NCBI RefSeq assembly: GCF_022581195.2
Contig: NC_061455.1
Span: 7,374,120-7,438,119 of the forward strand
Reading direction: 5' to 3'
Origin: Helicoverpa zea
Taxonomy: Eukaryota; Arthropoda; Insecta; Lepidoptera; Noctuidae
Length of the DNA: 64,000 nucleotides
The translations under genes and the position numbers were made by a program. A model generated the notes under the pieces. That model searched no databases and had not been told where the DNA came from. It saw only the letters and a program-made list of their open reading frames with translations. The stretch's first letter is position 1. The number at the start of each line of letters is the position of its first letter. Of the stretch, positions 12,912-24,138 are shown in pieces.

Positions 12912-13282
12912 ATGACTGAGAGATTCCTGAGGTTGGAAGAACAGCAGCTGGAGATACAAAGATTGAATACGCAGATCATGCAGTCCTTTCTGGAGAGGAG
13001 TGCAGAGAGGGACAGAATTTTTGCTGAAGCTGTAGCTGCAGTCGGTCAAGGGCTGCAAGCATTGGCAGAGGCCGTCAACAGAGATAGGAATTCTCCTCCA
13101 TGACTGAGAGATTCCTGAGGTTGGAAGAACAGCAGCTGGAGATACAAAGATTGAATACGCAGATCATGCAGTCCTTTCTGGAGAGGAGTGCAGAGAGGGA
13201 CAGAATTTTTAGATTAAAGTTGTCTCAAAAGGGATTCAGCGTTTGGCTTCGGCCTAAACTAAACTTCGAGGTCCTAAACTAG
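12912..13282 (+). pseudogene. Harbinger partner gene remnant: tandemly duplicated coiled-coil tail
   Basis: An ATG frame at 12912-13103 encodes a 63-residue acidic and Gln-rich coiled-coil segment (ERFLRLEEQQLEIQRLNTQI...), the style of C-terminal tail found on Harbinger Myb/SANT-like partner proteins, ending NRDRNSPP and stop. A second copy begins at 13100, 188 bases downstream. It is nearly identical for about 112 bases, then breaks at about 13212 into foreign sequence. A shorter third trace (CAGAATTTTTGCTG...GAATTCTCCTCC) precedes the first copy at 12863-12911. No Myb/SANT domain remains between the left terminus and this tail, so the gene is broken. The period is not a multiple of three, so the copies do not form one frame. 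Confidence 0.55.
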
Positions 13283-13380
13283 GTAAATTGTTATAGGTGG
13301 TTGAACAATAAATAAGCTAATTTACATAAGTTTATTTTTTTATTTTTTTCAATCAAAACAAAATAAACATCAGCTAAGAT

Positions 13381-13475
13381 TATTGAAAGAATATTTAAAA
13401 TTGGTCCAGTAGTTTTTGAGTTTATCCATTACAACCAAACAAACAAAGTTTTCCTCTTTATAATATTAGTATAGA
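13381..13475 (-). mobile_element. 5' end fragment of a Helitron-like repeat
   Basis: Read on the minus strand, the fragment begins TCTATACTAATATTATAAA after an A (the expected A|TC context), followed by GAGGAAAACTTTGTTTGTTT and the AAAAACTACTGGACC block shared with the copy at 33345-33545. Its 3' end has diverged or is missing. It sits inside the Harbinger element. Confidence 0.5.
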
Positions 13476-13486
13476 TATATAGATTT

Positions 13487-13857
13487 AACTGCCTCGTTGG
13501 TCTAGCTGTCGCAAGTGCGGCTGCTGAGCACGAGGTCTCGGGTTCGATTCCCGAGTCGGGCCGAAATCGCTTTGTGGGTTTTAGAAGACTTTCACATAGC
13601 AGCCCGGAGCCTGGAAGGTGGTGATTGATACACCCGTGCATCGGAGAGCACGTAAATGTCGGTCCTGCGCCTGATCTCTTTCCGGTCGTGTCGGATTGCC
13701 GTCCCATCGGGCTATGAGAGTTAAGGAATAGTGAGTGCACCTGTGTCTGCGCAAATGCTCGTGCACTATAATATGTCCTGCGCAGTTGGCTAATCTCCTT
13801 ACATGAGAACAGCCGCCGTAGCCGATAATCGGCTAGGAGAACATCATCATAGATACA
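13487..13857 (+). mobile_element. tRNA-derived SINE with intact A and B boxes
   Basis: TGGTCTAGCTG at 13498-13508 matches the pol III A-box consensus, and GGTTCGATTCC at 13541-13551 matches the B box exactly. They are spaced as in tRNA-derived SINEs. The body continues to an ACATCATCATAG tail near 13850. It lies inside the Harbinger element between the partner remnant and the transposase. It is an active-type SINE head and not a tRNA gene, because no cloverleaf 3' half follows. Confidence 0.65.
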
Positions 13858-13860
13858 TAT

Positions 13861-13966
13861 TGTCACACCCAGACCACGGCCAACAAGCATGCTCATCACA
13901 CAAATGTCGACCGAACCGGGAATCGAACCCAAGACCTCTGGTTCAGCAATCCGGCATAGTTAATTG
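13861..13966 (-). mobile_element. truncated SINE fragment, opposite orientation
   Basis: The reverse complement contains GGTTCGATTCC (plus-strand positions 13919-13929), an exact B box, followed by a body unlike the neighbouring SINE. The A box is not recognisable, so the 5' end is lost or diverged. It directly abuts the plus-strand SINE. Confidence 0.45.
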
Positions 13967-14050
13967 TGGCTGACTTAGTAATTTAGAAGCCAACATACAT
14001 TTTTGGGCCGAATAATGATAATAAAAAGAAGTCTATTTAATTAGCACCCA

Positions 14051-15683
14051 TTAATTATGACGTGAACGCCAAAGCCCATTCACAAAGTTTCGCCTTCGTA
14101 ATTGACCTAAAGCTAAATCGGCGTTGGATGGTAAATCTCTAGTTTGCCTCCTTGTTGCTTCAGCAATTATTTCAAGCTCTTCTACTCTTTCTTCCTCGGA
14201 AATAGAGATTGCCGGAATTCCCGCGCGATTGCACATGTTGTGCAAAACACAACATGCAATTACTATTTTTGCAACTACATCTGGATGGTAGTCGAGTACT
14301 CTGTGTACTAATAAGCACCTAAATCGTCCTTTTAGGAGGCCTATTGTTCTCTCAACTGAGTTGCGAGCAGTTGAATGACGCTTATTGTAATAAGCTTCAG
14401 GGGAATTCTCTTCAGCGCCACTAATTGGCGTCATGAGGTAGGCACGCTGAGCATATCCTGAATCACCTGAAAAAAAAATAACTATGTAGTTTTTATACTT
14501 AGTAATTAGGCTTATATTCTGAAGCAGGGTCAGGAAAGGATCTACTTACCGAGCAAAACTACTTCTTCACCAGCATTTGTTAATGCCTCTAAATGGTCTT
14601 TGATAGCACTATAATTAAAAATGAAGCTATCGTGAGTAGCTCCTCCATATGTGGGATCCACGTGTAAAATATTTAAATCTGCATCTGTTATCTGAAAAAG
14701 AAATAAATTACAATGACTCTATTATACCTAATTATAATTGATTACAACATTGAAATCCATTTTACCAATTGCACATTTCTTGCATGGTAGCCTTTGCGGC
14801 AGTAAAACCGTTCTTCGTTCTCTGCTGGTCTCTTCATTGCCACCAGAGTGCCATCAATACAGCCTATGGTGGCTGGAAACCCAAACCTTTTGTAGAACCT
14901 GTAATTTACAATAATCACTAACATGATCAACTGTAAAAATAAAAGGGTCAGTTTAATTATAATAATATTAAAATTATATTATATCTAGGTACTAACCTTT
15001 CTTTTAAAATTTGCCTTTCTTGCTGATTTTGAGGAAACCTTATATATTTTTTTACTACGGCCGGATTGTTCAGAGCTTCCACTACTTCATTTATGCAACG
15101 AGATGCAGACGGTTGCGATAAATAAGTTCTGATGCCCTCTTTAATAACCTTCTGGTAACTGCCACTAGCCAAGAATGATAAAGTACATAGTATCTGTGAA
15201 ACAATAAATCAATAAAAAATGTAATACCTACTTTATCTGGATTTAGTGAAAACAAAATTGAGACCAATTTGGTTATTTTCATGCTTAAGAGAATACCAAT
15301 ATTATAACTGAAGTACAGAGGCTTTTGAAAACATATCAGCTGGCGGGGAAACCACATAAAGGGAATACTCCTTATTAAGAACTAAGTGTTTTTCTTATTA
15401 TTGTGTGCTTGATTACAATTTTTCAACTATAAACTGTGTCAATACTTACTTTTACACGAGTTGTAAGTCCTTTGCCTCGACGTTTTGTGGGCTTTATCAG
15501 GGGCAGTAAATCAGACTCCAGTTGGTCAATTAGCTCCTTTGACAATCTATATATGCTCACATAGTCATCATCGCGAGTTAATAAAGGTAAACTACGAATT
15601 CTAGCAGATTGTTGACGCTTTTCTAAATTATCTAAAGCATGAGCTTCTTCTAATAAAGATTTAAGCAAAAACATTCTAGCCAT
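14051..15683 (-). CDS. PIF/Harbinger (HARBI1-like) transposase, intact, five exons
   Basis: Exons on the minus strand are 15683-15450, 15193-14997, 14898-14766, 14691-14550 and 14466-14051. All introns are GT-AG and every junction keeps frame, giving 373 residues, a normal length for the family. The start is the ATG at 15683 (A at -3, followed by GCT). The N-terminal part (YRLSKELIDQL, residues 1-78, then FLASGSYQ) is typical of Harbinger transposases. The DDE residues are visible: D159 in GCIDGT, D209 in GGATHDSF and E274 in ARNSVERTIG. The product would cut and paste the element with help from a Myb-like partner. The partner is broken in this copy, so mobility would need one from elsewhere. 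An ATTAAA lies shortly downstream at about 14036-14041. No stop or frameshift was found. Confidence 0.85.
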
Positions 15684-16411
15684 CGTTAAATGTAGGCACT
15701 TAATCACTTTAAAACACTTAGAACTTTATTTAAACACTATTTTAAATATAATAGTCTCTAGATCAAGTTGGCAACGGTACCTGAAACAAGATTCTATAAA
15801 GGATTTTTCGCGCAGATTTATAACCTCACAAATTTTCACTGACGAAGAAAAGCCTCCCTACCATAGAGAGCATTGGACACTTTTGACTTAGTTTATGAAA
15901 AAAAAATCGGTAAAAAAACTTTTAAGTTAAACGGTTTTATCTTATGTGCACTGAAAACTAGAAAATAAAAAATAGTTACTTACCTGTCAACCTACGTAGG
16001 TGGTCCCGGTCATATTAGACTAAAATAAAAACGTGGGGCCCATTAACTATTGCTGTAGTACTCTCTTCTAAAGGTATAATAGGTGTGGATTGCATCGACT
16101 TACTATAATTGTAACTGGAGATTTTGACAATCAATAATTAATAATAGAAAATACACATACCTTTCATTAGTTTTCTCTTTATAACGATCCGAAACCGCAA
16201 CAAAATATTTAAGTACTTTTACGAGTGTTTGTTCTTGACAACTCACAGAAATGACAGATAGTCAAAGGATGAACACCGTTACCAGTCGGTAACGTAAACT
16301 ACCCAATTAAAAAAAAACAAAACTATGATCAGAAATCAGAATAAAAGGACCCCCCTTTTATTCTGATTTGATCATGTCTCCCAACTGCCCATCTCTCCCC
16401 TACCTCCCCTA

Positions 16412-16528
16412 TAGATAGACAGATTTTGACAAATCTGTCAAAATCTCGACTTTGATTTAGTTCAACTTGTCAACACGCTCGATAGTGAAGCGCTAGTGTA
16501 GTTTGACAATGTCAATCACGAAACTTTA
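16412..16528. repeat. remainder of the older repeat to the right of the Harbinger
   Basis: This short non-coding stretch carries an inverted repeat (AGATTTTGACA/TGTCAAAATCT around 16431-16446). It lies between the Harbinger right terminus and a MITE. It probably belongs to the same older element whose ends are at 12159 and about 16914. Confidence 0.35.
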
Positions 16529-16848
16529 AGGTAGAATTCCGTGGGTCGCGATTGTCGCAGCCGCGCGCGACAAAAGTCAACCTATGAAAATGTATGGCAC
16601 CGCTGCCGAGGGCTGCGACAGTCGCGCGCGGACGACGAATTTCGTGAGCCGCTCGCGGCCGTACGCTTCTCAACATGGTCTAGCGCTTAATAACATCTAT
16701 AGAATTTTAGTAAAACCAGAATTAAATTTTTGACAATGCCGCGAGCAGCTTACGAAATTCGTCGGCCGCGCGCGACTGTCACGGGCCTCGACAACGGTGC
16801 CATACATTTTCAAAGGTTGACTATTGTCGCGTCCACGGAATTCTACCT
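16529..16848. mobile_element. 320-bp long-armed MITE flanked by TTA
   Basis: The two halves are inverted copies starting AGGTAGAATTCCGTGG. Arms of about 115-130 bp share the blocks AAAATGTATGGCACCG, GACAGTCGCGCGCGG and GACGAATTTCGT. TTA is present on both sides (16526-16528 and 16849-16851), the target duplication expected for the PIF/Harbinger superfamily. There is no coding capacity. The arms are far more GC-rich than the surroundings. Its ends do not resemble those of the neighbouring Harbinger element. Confidence 0.75.
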
Positions 16849-16851
16849 TTA

Positions 16852-16914
16852 GATCGAAGTCGAAGTGAGAGTGATGTCGAAGTGAGTTGTGATATTTTAT
16901 AGAATCGACATGCT
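16852..16914 (-). repeat. inverted end of the GATTCTATAAAA-type repeat
   Basis: The reverse complement reads GTCGATTCTATAAAAT, then CACAACTCACTTCGACATCACTC, matching the segments at 12159 and 12638. This is the right-hand partner of one of those ends. Confidence 0.4.
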
Positions 16915-19900
16915 GCTCTATATAACTACGTATGTACGCGTATACACGTAGTACACAATCTGCTATTGTCTACACTATATAAACTCCTTGCGGTTTCTTT
17001 GTGTAAAAGGTACACGCTACTTACTCGACACTGGCAACTAATTTTAGCGTCGCCAATATACGTAATACTGAGTACAAACACAATAATGCCTATTAGTCTT
17101 GTAATACTGTTGTAACAAAACCTCATTCGAGCAAAACAATACTGGCACACCGAATACGCAGTATCCATTCAAAACAGAAATATTTTGCACTAAAATTAAA
17201 ATGGAGCGAAATAGCGGACACAATTAACATGTAAATATGGTACAACTCGGGAATTGAACACAATTTTGTTTTCAAAGGTGTAGTGGGGATGTTGCGGCCA
17301 TAATGAGACAATTCCACGGCAAACAATCGCCAACCGCGTTAAGTAGAGGTGCCGAGTTATAAATGTCGCTAATTTCATCTTGCACTGTGGATTTTTTATT
17401 GTCCTGTTGAAGCAAAGTAGCACAGCTACATAATGAATTATTATAAATAGAAAAAAAAACAAATCACTCCCAAATCGTACGATAAAATCATAAACTGTAT
17501 CCTCAACAAACATAATAAACAACAGAATTTCTCTATAACTAGGCAATTGGAACCGCACAACAATTGGGCAAATAATGCTTTTCTGAGAACATAAATAATA
17601 TGGTTCAGTCAATCATTAGGAGCGGTAAATTGTAAGTAACCGACGGAACTTACCGCCGGTGTATGGGAAAAGGTTCCGTGGGGTGACCCTTTGACCCCTG
17701 ACACCCGTGACACCTGTACAATCTGAAAGTGTCGTAGACTTTTTAACAAGGTTTGGCTGCGACCCGGATTTGGGACCAATACTGATGTTGAAACGTGCTG
17801 TGGCGATCCCATTTTGTACTTTATAATAACGAAGTTTAATAACAGTCATTTGTTTTGTTACTAGAATTGCAATAGATTGTTTTACTTTTATTCTGTCAAT
17901 AGATAGATATAATTATGAACCTATAATTTAATTAACCTGAAAATAAATACGGCGTATATAGTAAGGCGTTATTTAAATTTTTTATATTCATTTTGAGTTT
18001 GAGTCTATATTCAATCCCGGTGCAGGCGGTAGCTCTCACGGGACGCGGGCAGAAGCGAGGGAAACTGCTAGCTCAAATATTTATACCTTTACACCTAAAA
18101 AAGTAAAAACTTATAACAAACAAGCACGTTAATCACTTTGATTGTCTTTACGGTAAATTAAATAAACTCAAATTTAATTAACTAGCATGTAGCATAATCC
18201 ACCACATGACAGCAGGCTAAGGAAGGCTTCTCAGGCGGTAATTCAAGGAAGCCATTAACAATAATTATCCTATTATATTTCAGCAATAAAGACGTCAGCT
18301 ATACAATTTATTTTCTAAGTAAGCTTTACTGATTTTACCCATTATATGACCTATTCGATTCATATTTTCATTTTCTTGTAAAAATGTTATGGAAGATCGA
18401 ACACACCGTAATGACACACACACATCTCTAGAGTTTTTAATAACACTTATCCCAGTGTTGCGAAACCTCATATAGCAAAACGAAACAAACAGTCGCTATT
18501 ACAACATTTCTTACCAGGTTATTTTATTTCCTAAAGAAAACATTAATTGATATGATCCATATTTGTAAAGAACTAACCAAACCCGAGCCCAAATTCATAA
18601 AGTCAAGGTTTAGTTCATTTGTAAACAAAGGCTACACAAGACAACGTCATCCACGTACGTCGTAATCTGAATAATGAATAGAAGTGCATGGTATTAGAGT
18701 TGTCCGGCGTGTCCCCGTCTGCCGACGGATTCGCAGGACAATAACATTAAATCAACATGAACTTATTGCTAGAATACGCAACGGGAACGCGACGACATCG
18801 TCCCGACAACGGAAAGGCAATTTACAGCAACAATAAAAGTATCGCTTTTATTGGCGAACACACAATTCGTTCGGACAGCTGTAATTGCGAACTCTCGCAC
18901 TGTCTATTGGTTCCGTAATTTAGATCCCACAGTTTTAGCATCATGTTCGTGCACTGAACCGATTCTATTTTTATTTTTGCCTGTTTTCGTGCACTAACTG
19001 ACCGGCACTATAAATAACGGACTGAACTACTATAAATTCGGCAATTAATTGGAGTTTTAACGACAGAAAAATTAGTAATAGGATGTAGGACTTTTTTTTT
19101 ACAGCGCATTGTATAGTTAAATTAAATTGTGGCTGTAATAAAATCCATTACAGGTTTTAGATTGAAGCTGATGGTGCTAATAAAATCCCGTTATAATAAT
19201 TTGATCTTTAAATGTCAAATATTGATGATGGAAGTCTCCATAATATTAAAACCGCAAGAAATAAAATTCTATAACAAAAATGTAAAAGAATGTAACGGTA
19301 TTGGTTTTTGTTCCGCTACCATTTATGAAGCAAATAATTACCGAAGCTGACTAGATTTGATGCGTAACAAACTACCCCCATTAAGAACTTCCAGCAACGG
19401 CCTGTAATTATGAGTTGCCGACGCTAAATAGTCCAATACATACCCTTCAATAAAGCGTAATTGATCAAGTTACTAGTTCATCAATTGGTACAAAGTGTCG
19501 TCGGATAGCGCGTGTGAAACTCCACCGGCCGCTGGCACTAAGCCAGTATTATCCTGAATACTTTTGGTTCGTTAGTTTTACAAAATTATTGAGTCTCGCT
19601 AAAAGCACCTGAGTATGCGCTGTAATAAAACTGAAAGACTAAACGGTGTTCATTGAAAATATTTCCATGAATACTGTTAAAACATTGCGTACCTACCTAG
19701 TTCGTCGAAAGCTATCTTGCATACTAAATGTAAGTAACAAAGACGGAATTCCGCGCCATAATTCTAAATATTGTCTCGCTTTGGGCCTATTTATTTGTTT
19801 CTTGATCTGATGAATGCTGCTGGTTGGACGAGAGGTAATAAGCTTCGCTATCTTAGAGATGGGTGGATTCTCTCAAATGGTTTGTGTTTGCGCCAAATAT

Positions 19901-22900
19901 GTACATAAACTGATGTTATGGATTCCATATTTAAGAATTATGGACACCTTATTGTTATGCAACTATACCTACGAATACTTCTAAATAAAAAAAATACTGA
20001 AATAAAATATGTTTCAACATTAAATGCCTTACAAGTACCTACTACGACAACAAACTAATATCAAATAACTGTAACGAATAAAGCTTTATATTCATCTGAA
20101 TATAAAAAGTTAGCCCAAATCATACTTCAGCTACGGATCAGGAACACAAAGTTAAAAACTATTTCGATGGAAAAATGCAATATTTTTCGATGAACTCTTT
20201 TATTTCATATCGATTAATTTAACCCAGCATAGTCTAAAAATACTCTTACCCAAAATAGTAGTAGGTTTATTTAAGGGTTGGTTGGGTAGCAGCCCAAACT
20301 ACTAGAAAGCTCAAGCCCTGAATACCTACTGAACGAGATTAGGATAATTCGGAGCCCAAAACAATAAAAAAGAATAACTTCATACAGTATTTTATCGTAG
20401 ACCGATATTTTATTCTAGATCGTGTACGGAACGGTTGAGAACCTTTCTTGAGAATTGTACTTGAGCCAAGAATGGACGTGGAGTTTGTTGGAGTAAGCGT
20501 TTATACTGAGAAGGCCTAATCTAGTTCAACAGTTAAACAAACTTTAGATCTTCTAAAACTGTTGGCGTCCACACTCAAACATAAGCTGCTTGTGGAATAA
20601 AATTCTCATAACTGATTTAGGTAACTGAATTAATTTGTAGATTTTGAAACTAGATAGTTGGAACTGATTAAAATTTTTTGTCTTAAGATTTTATTAAAGG
20701 TTTAGGTGTCGATTTACTAATAGCGTCCTCCAACCTTTTGCTTAAAACATAAGCCCTAATATGATTCAACTGTCCCTTACAATTTAGTATAAACCAAACT
20801 ATCAATAAATTGGATTCATTTATTCTAAATGGATCAAATACCTCTCCTGCTTTATTTAGCTCCAAATAGAAAATATTTTGGAAAGGTTGCTTGAATAACA
20901 TTTTCCTCGAGGAAATAGGACAAATGTCTAGCTATTTGAAATGCTGAGTTGTTCTCAAACGTTGTATGTAGGTACCTTCATATACGGCTGCGAGGATTTC
21001 ATAAGTTGATTGTCATTTATTTATTTCCCGAGGAAGAAGAAGCTTGATTGTGTGAGCCCATAGATGAGCTACTTATATATCTGCCAAGTTTCATATATAT
21101 CCATCCAGTAATTTTAGGTTAAAAGAAAAACAAACATATACTTACATACACACAAACTTTCAGTTTTCTAATCCTATTCATAAAACTGAATCGAAATAGT
21201 ATGGATAAATAATAAAACACTAGGCATAATATAATTTTGGTATTAAGTCTTGATCAAGCGCCAAGACGCGTAAGTTCCAAACTTGCCAAACTCACTTTGC
21301 CGACTGACTTTAATTTTACATCATGATCTTAGAAACTTAGTCTAACAATCTATTAGAATCCTTCCTTGAAGAAATAGTTAATATTCCCTCTCTTCACCCT
21401 TTAAGCTTATTTTCTGTGCAGATATGCTGTGTCCGCCTGTTGTTGGCATACCAATCATTTTCACTTGGCTGACAAAGCAAAATGTCAAACAGCTACATTG
21501 TTGTCCTGTTAAACTTTGTACTATTTACAAGCTAGTTTTGCGTTGTTCCCGTCCAGGCTTGCTTACTTACCGTACCTATTAATTTATGGCTGTATCTGGT
21601 ACCTCCCAGCAGCGACGCGCCGAACAAACCCCGCAATTCGATTTTGAATTTATCTCTTCCTCTAAAAATGTTTGTTTTATTCAGAACCAGCTCCACAGTG
21701 TACAATGACTACAGAGTGTTTTAATAGAATGCGTTAAAATGTAAGCTTGTTTCACAAATAAAAAATGTACATTTCATAGTAAGTGACCCAGAGTTTGTTG
21801 AATCTGACAAAGTTTGTGTTAGCTAAATTCCTACACTAACAAATTGACCTTCAACCCTATAGTGCTGGAGCGCAAATAATATTAAAATGTACATTCATAC
21901 CATTTTTTTTATTCTTATTCAAGAAATTTGATAAAATCTTGCATCATATAAAAGTGTTATCGTGATGGCCCCGAGGTTAAGAGGCCCACTTCTAAAGCGG
22001 CTGAAGTGCCTCTCAAGATCCATCATTATTTTCTATTTCAAATAATGTTTACCTTACAAACTTATTCTTGAATCTTGTGAAATAAAGGCCAAACAGAATA
22101 TAATAGCTCTCTAAATATTTTCCACTTTGACAAATCACGAATTATTAAAGTCCATGTTTAGCTGTGAATAATAAAAGCTTCTAGGTTTATGAATAGAGTT
22201 GAGCCAGAAATATTCCTTGTCCAAAGGAGTACCGTTCCTAATTGAAGTGCTTTCAAAAGCCATTGAATATAGATTGCAACAAGACGTTTGCATTTCCAAA
22301 CAAAAGGGAATGGTGAGTAGCGTTCATTCAAATATCAAAGCAGGTCGTTACTACTGTTAAAGCACTGACTTTATTGTATAATGGGGAATTTACATTGCTA
22401 GATTGCAATGTTAATGACGATTGGAATACTGTTGAATAATCTTATCGTATTCCTCTCCTGGGTTAATCTAGACTTTCCTCCAATCTCTTTCAATTGAACT
22501 TTAGATTTCAATAATTAGACTCATCTCGCCACCGTTTCCAAGTTAGTGGGAATACTAATATTCAATCGTTTGTGTTCATCCGAGATTAGCCAAGTTAGGA
22601 ATGTCGACGCTTAAAAAGCTTAGGTTTTATCTGATGCCCGTACACAAAGACCTTATGTGTTCTGTTTCTTACCGTAGTTGATGACTCAATGGAAACCATG
22701 TGGGTAACCAATTCAAGTGAGGGAACAGAGCATATTGCCACAGACACGTATTCTGTATGAGCGACCGCTACCATTGATTTGATTGGACCGACCACGTCTA
22801 CAAGCTTGTCTTGGTTTGCCTGATTTCATTGTTTTATATAAGGATCGGTATTGACGTTTCTTGTTACGTAAGTATCATAAATAGCAATCATAGCCTTGCG

Positions 22901-23993
22901 AATAAAGCATTTCTATAGTAGAAAAATTCTTACTTAAAATATGTAGTTTTTATGATTTCATCAACAATTTAGTTACATAAAAATATCAAAAGATGTTTTT
23001 TTGTATATGTATTCATCCATTGTATTTATAGCGCAGTCAAAAGGTCGACAGTCAAATTTGCCACAAATAGAGCTTAATGATGCGTGCATTTTCAGTTAAA
23101 CATCATTTACGCGCTGAAATTTATAGTTACGCAAAATGAATATGTGCCTACAACTATTTTAGATATTTAATATTTCTTTTCAAGTCTTTGTCATCAAAAC
23201 AAGTGAAAAGCGGCCTGGCAAGTATTCGCAGCATGTGACTGACATCCAACATGTTCCGACGAACCGCACACTAACGACTGCGGTACCGACAACTTTTATA
23301 TCAACTTTGTTAGCTTTCTGAAGTCGTTTCCCCGATTTCAGCCACGTGAATGCCTAGTAATAGTTGCCTAGTTGATCCATACTTTTTTTACTAACGTTGA
23401 TGAAATCATAGGGTACACCTTTTATAAAATAATCAAATTCAACATAAACGACTTTGAAGGAGTTGTAAATTTTCTTTCAAACGTTTTTATGTTGATGTTG
23501 GAATTGGGGAAAGTTAGAATGTATTATCCGCTTACCCACCCACGTAAGTTGGAAAAGTTTGTAGGTGGGCCCGCTCGTACCTTTATGTAACATTTGATTG
23601 ATATTATTTACATTAAACATATTTGACGTTTAATACTATTAGCAATTTAAGACTTTTATTTTGGGCATTCAGATAATTCACCTGTTCAGCTAAATTATTT
23701 ATGAAACCTTATCATCCCACGCTCGAACAAACGTCTTTCTTCAATTCCCTTTACAGTGATAACACTTTCCACGTACATTCTACGAGGTGTGCTGACACCG
23801 AGGATTTATTTTTCTTTCATTGATACTTACCCTTTCAGAATGTTTGATACTTGGTCCTCTTACAATAGCTTACTAAAACAATTGAGACATTGAAAATGAT
23901 TTATTTCAACTTGAAATTATGCTTTCATGTTTTCACTTTCTTACAAACAATTATTTTTAATGACTTATCAACATCAGTTCAAATATGAACGCA
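16915..23993. other. long non-coding stretch
   Basis: No gene is recognised over about 7 kb. Near 18015-18060 the GACGCGGGCAGAAGC...CTGCTAGC segment resembles a decayed repeat end. At 21966-22020 a GATGGCCCCGAGGTT segment faintly resembles a SINE head but has no B box. A minus-strand 72-codon ATG frame at 20683-20901 is hydrophilic but unrecognised. The stretch probably includes sequence downstream of the Kekkon-like gene. Confidence 0.45.
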
Positions 23994-24138
23994 TTTATTT
24001 ACAAGTTCTTAACTTTCTAACAATTCATGATTGGGTCACTTTAATCACAAGTCATCCCATGTCTAGTAGATTATTATAAATGTCCGATCACATATTCGTC
24101 TATTAAATCAGACGTGATAATATTTACAAAACATCTAC
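23994..24138 (-). other. 3' UTR of the Kekkon-like gene with poly(A) signal
   Basis: Downstream of the stop codon on the minus strand, AATAAA appears at 23999-23994, about 140 bases after the stop. Other AT-rich hexamers lie further on, so the exact cleavage point is uncertain. Confidence 0.45.

Larger units (their letters stand above)
12222..16411. mobile_element. PIF/Harbinger transposon with 26-bp terminal inverted repeats
   Basis: The left terminus (12222-12247) and the reverse complement of the right terminus (16386-16411) both read TAGGGGAGGTAGGGGAG and continue to ATGGGCA with one mismatch over 26 bases. Between them are an intact minus-strand transposase (14051-15683) and a plus-strand remnant of the partner gene (12912-13103). 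The two are convergent, as in other Harbinger elements. Each terminus is preceded by TA, but a clean 3-bp TTA/TAA duplication is not visible: TTA on the left, TAT on the right. Later insertions (a Helitron fragment and two SINEs) occupy about 13213-13970. The element is about 4.2 kb, long for its class, mainly because of these insertions. Confidence 0.8.

Noticed and set aside
13541..13551. tRNA gene at the exact B box
   Set aside because: No acceptor or T-stem cloverleaf closes around it, and a SINE body follows.
13429..13932. 167-codon minus-strand frame
   Set aside because: It runs across a Helitron fragment and two SINEs and has no ATG-supported protein family; it is a chance frame through repeats.
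12222..16411. Clean TTA target duplication for the first Harbinger
   Set aside because: The left side reads TTA and the right side TAT; only TA is shared, so the duplication is not claimed.
20683..20901. 72-codon minus-strand ATG frame
   Set aside because: The composition is acceptable, but there is no recognised family, no splice context and no neighbours; it cannot be supported as a gene.
21966..22020. SINE head-like GATGGCCCCGAGGTT segment
   Set aside because: The A box is degenerate and no B box follows.
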